From Leptodactylus fallax (taxonomy: Eukaryota; Chordata; Amphibia; Anura; Leptodactylidae), in assembly GCA_947044405.1 (NCBI GenBank), contig CAMRHE010000656.1, forward strand, positions 635,001 through 699,000: a DNA stretch of 64,000 nt, given 5' to 3'. The translations under genes were made by a program, and so were the position numbers. The notes beneath the pieces were generated by a model. It did not search any database. It was not told the origin of the DNA and was given only the letters and a program-made list of their open reading frames with translations. Of the stretch, positions 10,401 to 19,480 are shown piece after piece; positions within the stretch are counted from its first letter, which is position 1, and every line of letters starts with the position of its first letter.

Positions 10401-11649
10401 GTCATTAAGAAGTCTTTTCTCCACTTTCCTCTGGCGTGGCAAATGTCCACGGCTCTCTATAAGTCTCTTGATGAAGAAGAAGGTGGCGGGTGGCATGGGC
10501 ATGCCAGATGTCTTGGGTTATTACAAAGCAATACAATTGAAGCGTTGGATTGAGCTCACTTCCTCGGAACCACCCTCACTATTCCATAAACTTTCTGTCT
10601 GCACATTTGGGCCGGCCTGCCAAGTAGACCTGTGGCTGTATGGCTCCCCAAGCCGCAGCTCCCAATCAATTGATCAAATCCTGTTAGGCGCCTGTGAAAC
10701 ATGGCGGGAGTTGAAAGAAACACTGGCACCTTCCCCTTCGCCTCTAAGCCCTATAGGCATTGTACCGGATTGGCTGGGAAGGTCGAAGGTATCCTCTTCA
10801 GACATGTGGCATCACCTGACTTCACACCGACTGCTGGAGGCTGTTGGTGAGAAAGCAGAGGTGAATTTCGCAAAACTGGAATCGCTGGTCTCTGACAAAC
10901 CGCTTTCCTTTCTACATAAACACCACCTGCACAAATATATGCGGGACTGGCTGACAGCTAACACAATACGAGTCGATCTCACTCCCTTCGAACGCAGCCT
11001 CATAGCTCGAAATAAATTTTTGTCCAAGACATCATATGTCCTGTCCACTTATGTCAGTCCTGTTCGGATACACAAACCGGCTTTCCTAACTTCTTGGGAA
11101 ATGGAGTTGGGTGTGGTCCTCTCAGAGGAGCAAGTCAAACAGGTATTACGAAATTCTCATGGCTTTTCCACCTGTGTGCGCCTACAGGAGACTCACTATA
11201 AGTTGCTAACCAGATGGTATCATACTCCACAATGGCTCCATAAAATGAATCTATCAGATTCTGACACCTGCTGGAGATGTAAGACTCAGAGTGGGTCCTT
11301 GTTGCACATATGGTGGCAGTGCCCAGTAATTAGTCCGTTTTGGAATGATATTCAATCAGTGATTAGACGACTTTCTTCTCCGACCTTTAAGCTCAGCCCA
11401 ACTATGGTCCTGCTCTCACTACAATCGACATACTATACCCCATCGAGAAATAACCTTATCTCACTCCTTTTATCAGCTGCCAATTCACTTATTCCTCGCA
11501 AATGGCTAAGTACTGATCCCCCATCAAAAATGGAATGGGTGAAAAAAGTTAATCAGATCTCACGCTTCGAAGAATTGTCAAGCTGGAAATCCAGGACACA
11601 TGCCCGTTTCCTTAAGACCTGGACAAAGTGGAAGGAGCTGAGACTGTGA
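7431..11649 (+). pseudogene. L1 ORF2 (endonuclease/reverse transcriptase), interrupted
   Basis: Starts at ATG 7431 in ACCATGT context. The APE-type endonuclease is complete: SFNTHGLN, QETHF (Glu39), ADFN (Asp142), QRLDYIFV, SVSDHAPV (Asp229, His230). The RT begins with KSPGPDGF (~residue 478). It is interrupted at 8965-9402 by a hAT MITE plus duplicated target, then resumes with YRPISLLN and AEKPFDRVDW (Pro where Ala is usual). A run of eight A (9737-9744) carries one base too many and stops that frame at 9749. The next frame continues through TRQGCPLSP, the catalytic FADD (9985-9996), and a C-terminal CWRC...H...C cluster (11269-11322). Minus the MITE and extra base, its length is about 1,259 residues, normal for L1. 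Confidence 0.9.
8965..9394. mobile_element. hAT MITE with CCGACT-rich ends inside L1 ORF2
   Basis: 430 bases with ends CAGGGCTGTGGAGTCGG and, inverted, CAGGGCTGTGGAGTCGG, and perfect 8-base duplications GAAAAAAC (8957-8964 and 9395-9402). Both terminal regions are rich in GACTCC repeats. A second internal copy of the right end (CCACAGCCCTGG, about 9101-9112) suggests the element arose from a partial duplication. No coding capacity. Insert plus duplication is 438 bases, a multiple of three. Confidence 0.85.
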
Positions 11650-12208
11650 GTCCCCCCCCACCCTCCCTCCCTCCCCCCCTTCCCCCCTCCCTCCCTCCCC
11701 CCCTTCCCCCTCCCTCCCTCCTCCCTCCCCCCTAGTTCCTGATCTCCCTCCCCCTCTCTCCACCTATCCCCTCCTTCACCTCCGCCTCCCTCCACACATG
11801 GGTCTATATTATCTACCCTATATCATCCCGCTACCCTACTTGAAGTCATTAATGTATACCCTATTTTCCCTCCCTTGTTACCCCCCCCTTCCCCATCCTC
11901 TCGTTGCTCTCCCTCTCTTCTTTTCTTATCTATGTCAGTCCTCTCTGTCCCTTACCTACCACCTCTTTTCATTCAATGTTCTTCCTTTTTGCATTACAAG
12001 CCTAGGCTGCGCTCCATATGGCTCAATAATCTTTAGGATTGATTATTCCATAAATTGAGTTTATTGATATTATACAGCCTGCACTGATACAAATGTACTA
12101 TGTTGGATGTACTTTATATGACTTTGTGCACTGCTGCAAAATGTTTGCATGTATTCTCATTTGTTATACGAGAATTAACAATAAAATAAAAATATTATTA
12201 AAAAAAAC
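11650..12208 (+). other. L1 3' region with polyadenylation signal
   Basis: After the ORF2 stop comes a C/T-only tract (11651-11765), further pyrimidine-rich sequence to about 11950, then a unique tail ending ACAATAAAATAAAAATATT and an A-run (12200-12207). AATAAA near 12180 is the probable polyadenylation signal. The A-run at the 3' end next to the target duplication fits target-primed reverse transcription. Confidence 0.8.
11651..11765 (-). repeat. Polypyrimidine tract, G-quadruplex-prone on the minus strand
   Basis: About 115 bases of CCCTCCCTCC type with C-runs of three to nine, nearly free of purines. The minus strand therefore has many G-runs of three or more at short spacing. Mammalian L1 3' regions also have a strand-asymmetric purine tract, though with the purines on the sense strand. 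Confidence 0.7.
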
Positions 12209-12234
12209 CATTACCATAACTAAAATGTTAATTT

Positions 12235-13673
12235 TTAATACTTTGTAGAGAATCTTTTGCAGGCAAAGACTTCCTGAATTCTGGAACCCATAGACGTCAA
12301 CAAATGCTTGGTTTCCTCCTTTGTGATGCTTTGCCAGGCTTTTACTGCAAGTGTCTTCAGTTCTTGCTTGTTTGTGGGTCTTTCCGCCTTAAGTTTTGTC
12401 TTAAAGGGTTTTAAAAAAAAATATATATATTTTTTAAAAGGTCTGTTAATGCTATTAATGGGTTAATATGGAGACCCATATACCTTTAGCAGTGTTTTGA
12501 GTGATTTCTGGGTTTCTCTGGGAGCTCTTGGCATCCTCAGCATTTTTTTACATGGGGTAGCTTCCTGCTTTGTAGCTTCTTGCGTAGCTTCCACACTACC
12601 TCGCTCTAACTCTCACCCTTCCTCTCTCACTCCCTTACACCCCCCTCCCTGTCTCCCTAGCTATCCCGCCCACTACTAGCCCTTCCCAACTAATTAACTC
12701 AGCCCACCACCCCTACCACATCATACTTTCCTGTCTTCCTCTTTAGACTTCCCTTCTGGAACGGCTCCTCCTTTTCTCTCACTGTCCTGGCTGTGCGCAG
12801 GCTGGAGACGCCTGCTCAGTAGAGATGGCATTTGTGACGGCTTGTGCACAGACCGGAAGTGCCTCTGACGCCTGCGCAGTAGAGATGGAGTGCTATCTCT
12901 AATGCGCATGTGTCGCAGGCCCCTCAGGACTGCGCAAGTGCTAGCAGAGAGAAAGAGAGGAGGAGCCGTTCCCAGAGAGGAAGACACGTAAGTATGATGG
13001 GGTGGAGTGGGGGGGGGGGAGTAAAGGTGACGTTCCGTTCGGAAACGGGGAAACGGAACGTCACCGGATTATCAGAAAGTGTGCCTGGGGCGGTCACATG
13101 ACTGCCGTAGGGATATGGGCAATTAAAGATTTTTTTTTAATGGAAGTAAATTAGAAGTTAGGCATGGGGGAGGGGGTTTAGTTTAGGGGTTAATTTTTAT
13201 TTCAACCCTTTAAGCCAGTGAAAGGCATGCACGAGATCTGGGCCATTGCAGAATATTCCACTTCTTTGTCTTAAAAAAACCCAAAAACGACTGGATTGCT
13301 TTGGCAGTATGTTTTGGGTCATTGTCCACCTGTACTATGAAGCGCAGACCAATCAACCTTGCTGCATTTGGTTGAATCTGAGCAGAAAGGATATCCCTGT
13401 ACACTTCACAATTCATCTGGCTGCTTTTGTCACATCATCAACAAACATTAGTGACCCAGTGCCACTGGAAGCCATGCATGCCCACGCCATCACACTGCCT
13501 CCACCATGTCTTATCGGGGATTTGGCGTGCTTTGGATCATGAGTCGTTCCAAGCCTGCTGATATGGCCACTCTTACCATTTCCGCTATGTCTCTCATGGG
13601 TTCCTTTTTTTTTTTTTTTTATAGCCGAAAGACGGTCTGTCTGATTTCCATTGAGAGCTCTGTTTGACTGCAT
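12235..13673 (-). pseudogene. Tc1 transposase pseudogene, U1 (split by T2-2)
   Basis: The start codon is at 13673 and the stop at 12235-12237. Recognisable parts are ELSMEIRQTVFRL and MRDIAEMVRVA at the N-terminus, then a 16-base A-run, then THDPKHAKS and the GSVMAWACMASSGTGSL block. The second catalytic Asp lies in VQVDNDPKHTAKA. The middle, with the first catalytic Asp, is deleted. The TTAA target of T2-2 lies in the CACTTGCTTAAGAC stretch, so the C-terminus (KQELKTLAV, AWQSITKEE) continues beyond it at 12238-12400. At least two frameshifts (near 13415 and in the A-run). Inactive. Confidence 0.8.
12401..13213. mobile_element. T2-2 MITE inside Tc1 transposase, U1 copy
   Basis: TTAA at 12401-12404 and 13210-13213. 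The left end is TTAAAGGG; the right end has lost about nine bases (CAACCC|TTTAAG), so only TTAAAGGG remains of the inverted repeat. Inside is a perfect 14-base inverted repeat, GGTGACGTTCCGTT (13026-13039) with its complement at 13052-13065. There are two CGCCTGCNCAGTAGAGATGG copies and a long pyrimidine-rich left half. Non-coding; it interrupts the transposase reading frame. Confidence 0.75.
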
Positions 13674-14083
13674 GTTTTGAGTTCACAACAACAGCTTCCA
13701 AATGCAAATGACATACCTGGAATCAACTCCAGAACATTTACCTGCTTAATTGCTGATGGATTAATGAGGGAATAGCCCATGCATCCCATGAAATAGCTTT
13801 TGAGATAATTGTCCAATTACCTTTGGACACTTGAAAAATAGGCAGCTACATATTTCAGAGTAGTAAATCCTAAACCCTTGCTCTAATTTGGATGTAAATA
13901 CTCTCAAATTAAAGCCGAGAGTCTGCATTTTAAGCCCATTTTGATTATAGAACTGTATTGTAACATCCTTGCCCGTCCGGGCTTTGGCGCCATCCTCCAG
14001 CTGCATGCTGCGGCGCAGTAGGCGTGTCCGGCTGTGATTCCTTCCTTTGGGTTTTTCTTGTATTGTCTGAACACTGTCCTATT

Positions 14084-14445
14084 GAGACTGTGATTGCGCT
14101 GGGCAGTACTGTCAGTGACCGACTGCTCCACCCTAGGTGTGAGAAGGAGCGCTATCGGAAGTCTTTCCTCCCCACCGCGGTTAGGCTGTACAACCAGCAC
14201 CGACCTAAGCGGAGATCATTACATACAGAGAACTGAAATATCTCTCTGCCTGTTAAATCCCCCCCCCCCCCTGCTACTTCCTATCTGTCTGTCTGCTATT
14301 AATGCAATGCCTCTCACCTTGGAACATTCCTGTACATGTTGTATTTGTATTTGTATCTGCTTATCTTATCTTTGCTGCTGTAACACACTGAATTTCCCCA
14401 CTGTGGGACTATTAAAGGACTATTATTATTATTATTATTATTATT
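14084..14445 (+). mobile_element. 5'-truncated LINE 3' end (CR1/L2/Rex1-type) in the U1 LTR
   Basis: A 362-base insertion absent from the other LTR copies that retain this site (CTGTCCTATT|CCCTCACC). Its first frame ends with CEKERYRKSFLPTAVRLYNQ and a stop at 14234-14236, the usual C-terminus of CR1/L2/Rex1-like LINE proteins. After this come a C-run, the motif GAATTTCCCCACTGTGGGAC and an ATT-repeat tail (14418-14445), the microsatellite-type 3' end of that group. The exact clade is not certain. Confidence 0.7.
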
Positions 14446-14477
14446 CCCTCACCTCTGTAATTGATTTTCCACCACAC

Positions 14478-16515
14478 CAGAGGCGTAGCTAGGGGTTCAG
14501 CACGGGGGGGACGAACATGTCCAAGTTGGCCCCCAACTTGGACATATTCGTATACCGATACTATGAGTATACGGTGAGCGTATAGTGGTATATAGCGGCT
14601 CTACACAGGGATCTGCAGACGATTTAGGTGAATACAGTGCAGTAACATTTAATGACTTACTGGTGACGTCTCTGACTAATCGTTCACATTCCCCGTCTTT
14701 TATCTGGACGGCCATGACCACTTCTTCCAGTCTCTGTAAAGTTTGCAACATAGACATCTTTGGCTCCTTACTTTTCCAGGCACCTGACCCATATTGTCCT
14801 CACCTACACAAAGCCCCCATCCTGCTGCTACCCCCAATTATAAAATATATAATATACCCCTCCATAATGAATAATACCCCCAAGTGCATCTTTAAATTAA
14901 TAACTTCCCTGTGCACCCCTTTAAATAGTTCCCCTTATTAATAGTGCCCCAGGTGTTTCCTAATTAAAAAGAATAAAAAAAAGACAAGTGAAAAAAAAAA
15001 TTATTGGGGTTCCAATACCCGGGACCCCGAGGATCAGCTGTTTGAATGAACCGTGGTACCTGTGTAAGCGCCGTGACACCTTCTCTGTTTACATAGTTTG
15101 ATTCTTTTGATAGCGGCCATGTATTGTAACTACAGCCTCGTCCTATACACATCTATGTGACAAGACTGGAATGACATCACACGGTCACTATAAACAGACA
15201 GCGTGTGATATAAACAGGCGCCATAGCCCCTTCTTACAGCTGATCAGTGGGGAATCACTAATCTCTTATTAATGATTTATTCTGAGGATAGATCATCAAT
15301 AAAAATGAGCTGGAAAACGCCTTAAGGCCAAGGCCCCACGTGGCGTCCCACAGCAAAAAACAGCTGTGGGAAAAACCGCGGCGGCGACGCATCGCGGTTC
15401 TTCCTGCAGCACTTTGCACAGAATGTTTGCAGAGGTTTCCTCTGCGGACTTTCTGCTTCAATTCTATCTATAGGGAAACCGCTGGTATTTCCATAGGTAT
15501 AATTGACATGCTGCAATTTCCAAAACTGCGACTGTTTTGGAAATCGCAGCGTATAGGCTGCGTGTATTTTACTGCAAAGTGGGGATGGGATGGGGCCCAA
15601 TGTGGCGAAAACCCACAGAAAAAAACTGGCATTCTAGCAAATCCCATCCACACATAGCGGAAAAATACGTGCAGCAGACGCACTGCGATTTTCAAAACCG
15701 TTGCAGCATGTCAATTATACTTATGGAAACACTGGCGGTTTCTATATAGGTGTATTGAAACCTCTGCGGACCTTCTGTGAAAAGCGCTGCGGGAAAAATC
15801 ACAATGTTACCGCCATGGTTTTTCCTGCAGCCCGCTACGTGGGGCCTTAGTCTTAATAAAGCCCAAGTGCCACTTTCATTAAATTAATTGACCCTCATAT
15901 TATGCCCCTGATTCCCCCTGACATAAATACTGCACCTCTAATGACCCCTTATATCAATGACCACCCCCTTATGTTCATAATGCCTCCTAATATAAATGAT
16001 GCCCCCTAATGGCTCCTTATATAAATAGCCTCCCCCCTTGTATTCATAATACCCCGTAATAACCCTTATATAAATGACCCCCCATCGTCTTAATGCCCCC
16101 TAATGAATCCTCCCTTTGTATTTATAATATCCACCCCTTGTTCTATTAATATACCCACAACTGCGCTAAAAAAAAAAAAAAAAAAAGTCATACTCACCTG
16201 CGATGCTGATGAATGGAGCCGCCACCACCGCTTCCTCCCTGTTAACGCACAGGACGTCTGTGTCTGAGCGCTGGCGGCGCCTGTGTGAGAAGACATCGGT
16301 CTGTGGTCTCGGGGACTCGTAAACCGCAAGCCTCATGTGGCTTGCTTTTTACAATACTGTGAAGTTGCAGGATACGTTTTAACTAGATCGTTGTCTGCAG
16401 ACACCGATCCAGTTAGAAATAAAGGATGTATTAGTGGCTGCCCCAGGGTGGGCCCCAAAAAGTCAGTGGGCCCGGGGCAGCCGCCCCCTCTGCCCCCCCG
16501 CTAGCTACGCCTCTG
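14478..16515. mobile_element. Non-autonomous hAT element in the LTR, U1 copy (2,038 bp)
   Basis: The ends are CAGAGGCGTAGCTAGGGG and, inverted, CAGAGGCGTAGCTAGCGG. Both sides carry the 8-base duplication CACCACAC (14470-14477, 16516-16523), the hAT signature. There is no transposase gene. Contents in order: a palindrome TCCAAGTTGGCCCCCAACTT at 14520, a 118-codon frame without motifs (14585-14941), a foldback MITE (15325-15846), a T/C-rich block of imperfect CCCCTTATATAAATGA repeats (15880-16140), an A-run, and a GC-rich right end. Confidence 0.85.
15325..15846. mobile_element. Foldback MITE inside the hAT, U1 copy
   Basis: The ends are AAGGCCCCACGTGGCG and, inverted, AAGGCCCCACGTAGCG. TTA lies on both sides (15322-15324, 15847-15849), which would suit a 3-base PIF/Harbinger-type duplication. 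The interior is a chain of inverted copies of GCGGTTTCCATA and TGCGATTTCCAAAAC blocks, able to fold on itself. The long open frames on both strands (up to 160 codons in other units) come from this symmetry and are not genes. Confidence 0.65.
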
Positions 16516-17104
16516 CACCACACCCATCTCCTTCACCTTGATTTCCCTCTTCTCCTCTAATAGTTAATTTTAGCCTTACCTGTGTGATTGACAGCCTATC
16601 TTCCTATCAAGTCTGGGGCGGGTTCTTCCTTCTTATTTATTGTTTGCTCACATTCACAGTGGTGCTTGCTATTGCCTCGTATTTACTCTTGCTGTTTTGT
16701 TACCTGTATTCATATTCCTGACCTCTGGCTTTACCATTGACTATTCTCTCGGATTTCAATTCTGTACTGCGTAGCTCGACTGTTACCGACCACTTGGCTA
16801 GCTAACCTCACTTTTGTTGTTGTTTGTCTTGTCTGCATTCTGTGTCATCTCTTATAATTTAAGAAGGGATTGCCGCCAAGTTGTCATCTGTCGCCTAGGA
16901 CAGTTCAGGCAAGGAGACAGGGACTTGGGGGGGGGTTCAGCTTAGGGCTCACTGTCTTGTCGTGCCCCTCCCCCCAGGGTTCAAGGCAGCTACTGGGGAA
17001 TTGGTCCTCTAGCAATTCCCTTACATGTATGTTGAATATGTTTTGGTAAACAGCTAAATGTTAAAACTTGTGTCACTTTCCCATCATTTCTGGACCTAAC
17101 TGTA

Positions 17105-17484
17105 TATTACAGGAGTATCACGTAGATCGGATACTGCCATATTACAGAGCTGTAGACGTTATACACCATATAGAGACATTTTTCTGAAAACTCACTTCGA
17201 TGTGTCTTGCTACCCACATGGCCGCTGCAGTCGACTACCGCTGGCCTCAGTAATCACATACCCCAGGATGGGTATGTGGTCACTGCAGAGGACCCAGAAC
17301 TTCATGGTTTGCTCTCCTGCAAGCCCTATCCCTCAAAATGAACGTCAATGGTGAAGTAGTGGTTTGGGGGTGGGTTCTGGCATGTCAACTAGATCCCTTT
17401 GTAATGGACTCCGCTTTAACTAAGCCTGAGAATTCCAGTGCATTGTACAAATGGTCTCATATTCAAGTCCCACTGGAAGGAAAT
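17105..17484. other. Unit junction segment U1/U2
   Basis: Non-coding sequence between the Tc1 end and T2-1. The join between units is at 17294/17295 (GAGGACCC|AGAACTTC). It is placed by comparison with 2820, where the flank differs to the left and the unit starts to the right. Confidence 0.7.
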
Positions 17485-17841
17485 TTAAAGGGAAAATGTC
17501 ACTAGAACCCAGCATACCTGCAGATAGATAGGTTAGGGACATCTGAATCAAATAGTGTTTTCCCCTTGTGAATCGGCGCCTCCGTTGCCAAGCTGTTGCC
17601 GTTTTTGTCAATATACAAACAAGCGGTTTGGATCAAGAAGAGCGTTCCCACCTACCTCTTTGGAACGGCAACCCCTTCGTTGCTCTAAAGAGCTCATTTT
17701 CAGATTGACATAAACAAGGATATCTCGGTAGTGGAGGCTCCTAGTCACAAAGGGAACACACCATTTAGTGAAGGTGACCCTAATCTGTCTATCTACGGGG
17801 CTGGGTTGATAGGCTGGGTTCTGCTGACACACTCCCTTTAA
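17485..17841. mobile_element. T2-1 MITE, U2 copy
   Basis: TTAA boundaries lie at 17485 and 17838. The left end reads ATGTCACTAGAACC, closer to the inverted right end than the U1 copy (ATGTTACTAG), so U1 carries the derived base. Confidence 0.75.
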
Positions 17842-19346
17842 AAGAAAATTGAAAATAAAACATCAATAAAGTTTTTCCAAACATTTTGTAAAGCACACAT
17901 GCTACAAGAAAGAGCCCTCTTTTCTCATGTAATGTCTAAAAATCCAGATAAGAAATATGAACCTAGTTGGTATTGCTGTGTCCGGAAGTGTCCAAATGAG
18001 TAAACTATGACTTTATTTATTCTGCACGGTGAACCCTGTTAAAAAGAAATGAATGAATGAGTAAAAATCCAAATGTGAGATTTGCTGTTTATTGATGTGA
18101 AATGCTAGTTTTAGTGCACTAAGCTGAAAAATGAAAAGTGATGGAAGGGACACATGGGCTAGCTTGGCAGCCACTGGCAGCCAAGAAAGCTCAAGTCAGG
18201 TTGGCTTCATAGTGCACTGAGCACCAGCTCCTCCTGCCGGACAATTATGACCATCCAAGCTAGAGACATATGTTACAGCTTAACCTGGCAATCCTGCCCA
18301 TAAACTCACCTTCCCATCCATAACAGCAGTCCTCATCTCTATTTATAGGCCACTGAGAGGAGAGCCTGTAACCTTAGGGAGAGGTTCCTTGTGTGAAGAG
18401 AAGAAAATGATGCGCCCCTGCTGAAAACCCCCATCTATGTTTTTAGAAAGCCCCAACTCAGCAGAATATTAGTAAAATTTGAGGAAAAAGCAGTTGCTGG
18501 TGTTACTTTTGCCACCAGCTCTTTTGCATATATGAGTGAGCGAGCATTCTGATTGGCTGGCGCTGTTGGAGGCTTCAGCCATTGATGTCTTTAGCCATGT
18601 AGTGCAATGTGACAGAATAGCAGCTGGTAAAAGACAGGGAAAGATCCCTTTTCTTCTGACTTTTAAGACGTAAGGTTGGAATAAAAGTCTGAAGTGAATG
18701 GGCAGCCTGGCCATAGACATTCTGCTAGTGATTCCAGCTTTGTGTCCCAGGCAGGCACTCGAATGACTTAAGCAGCCATTTGGGTACAAAGCCCCAGCAG
18801 CACACATCTCCCTTTACAGCTTCCCTGAAAACATGACTTAGTAATATTGGCTTGAGAAAGCCGTCATGTGCCACCTTTCAATGTCCATACCATGGATCTT
18901 AGAGCCAAGATTTCCACCCTATGGCGATCTAAGCTTGGTTGGGCTCCAGCTCATGCGGCCATACGGTGGTGTGTACGTGAGCAATAACACTATTTCGGTT
19001 TCACCCCTCTCCAGGCTCCATTTCTAATTGACTAATTGGTTCTCCATAAGATCAGCTTCAGGAGGGGCAGAGGCATGTGTCTTTTTTTTTTTACCACATT
19101 TTACACAAGACATTTTTGGAAAGCAAAGTGATGACAAAAGAGTAATTCTGCTATAGTGCTTCCCCCTCACACACCTATGGAGTTTGAAGCACACCTCAAA
19201 TGCTACATGTGAATATAACCTTTCTGAAGGATATTGCTGAAAGTTGTATCCTTGAGATCCCCGGTCAGTTATCATAGAAGCCACAGGCAGCACCCAGCAG
19301 AGCCCAGAAACTTGAAATGGTGTCAATCATCTTGACAGAAAAGATA
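17842..19346. other. Unit core, U2 copy (unidentified)
   Basis: About 1.5 kb between T2-1 and Tc1 with no assignable gene. The minus strand has a CCAAT box (CAGCCAATCAG, 18549-18559), then ATATATGCAAA (18524-18534), and a TATA-like CTATAAATAG near 18345. The octamer is mutated here (TTTTGCAT). Minus-strand frames of 112 and 100 codons are open but their lengths change with homopolymer length between units. Confidence 0.5.
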
Positions 19347-19480
19347 GGACTGAAGGGGTTGAACAAAAATATCCTGTGAAACGTTTAGTGTTTGCAACCT
19401 TTTTTCTACAGAGACTCCTCATTTCAGGGGTTTAAAGGTAATTGGACAAATTAACATTACCATAACTAAAATGTAAATTT

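Larger units (their letters stand above)
4627..12208 (+). mobile_element. Full-length L1-clade LINE inserted in the U1 Tc1
   Basis: 7,582 bases bounded by the 13-base target duplication CATTACCATAACT (4614-4626 and 12209-12221). The element starts GGGGGGCGGAGCC and ends AATAAAATAAAAATATTATT plus an A-run. Order: short leader, ORF1 (RNA-binding), long spacer, ORF2 (endonuclease plus reverse transcriptase), pyrimidine-rich 3' region. The other seven units show the empty target site. ORF2 is broken by a hAT MITE and one extra base, so this copy is not autonomous as read. Confidence 0.95.
13959..17025. mobile_element. Solo LTR in Tc1, U1 copy (split by LINE piece and hAT)
   Basis: Starts TGTAACATCCTTGCCC and ends TTCCCTTACA, the TG...CA form of LTRs. 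The flanks are the 5-base duplication TGTAT (13954-13958 and 17026-17030). Without its own insertions it is about 660 bases. No primer-binding site, polypurine tract or internal gene adjoins it, so it is a solo LTR left by recombination. TGTAAC/TTACA ends suit a Ty3/gypsy-type LTR, but no protein is present to confirm. Parts: 13959-14469 and 16516-17025. Confidence 0.75.
4506..17104 (-). mobile_element. Tc1 transposon, U1 copy, interrupted by L1, T2-2 and LTR
   Basis: The right terminus is TTTCTGGACCTAACTGTA (17087-17104), the classic Tc1 end, with TA at 17103-17104. The element is read right to left: 5' terminal region, transposase, 3' region with AATTGGACAAATTAACATTACC. The left terminal repeat is cut short near 4506, so the copy is truncated. 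Insertions in it are the L1 (4627-12208), T2-2 (12401-13213) and the LTR (13959-17025). Confidence 0.85.
2820..17294. repeat. Array unit U1 (edge copy, 14.5 kb, carries L1)
   Basis: U1 is the first and most diverged copy. It lacks the A and C deletions, so it is B-like. It is enlarged by a 7.58-kb L1 at 4627-12208 and a 362-bp LINE fragment at 14084-14445. Bases 3413-3726 do not match the corresponding 17891-18572 of U2. Point differences are spread through every module, as expected for an edge copy that exchanges rarely. Confidence 0.95.

Noticed and set aside
14585..14941. 118-codon plus-strand frame repeated in B and C units
   Set aside because: It lies wholly inside the non-autonomous hAT, has no recognisable motif, and an overlapping minus-strand frame is equally open.
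19024..19326. 100-codon minus-strand frame with CVKCGKKKK as a possible zinc-binding protein
   Set aside because: Frame length changes with A-run length (100, 78 or 97 codons), so it is not maintained. A single Cys pair is not a domain. It was kept only as a remark in the core entries.
17842..19346. Tandem histone, 5S rRNA or snRNA gene cluster
   Set aside because: Unit size and the octamer/CCAAT motifs suggested it, but no histone reading frame, 5S sequence or recognisable U-snRNA sequence was seen in any unit.
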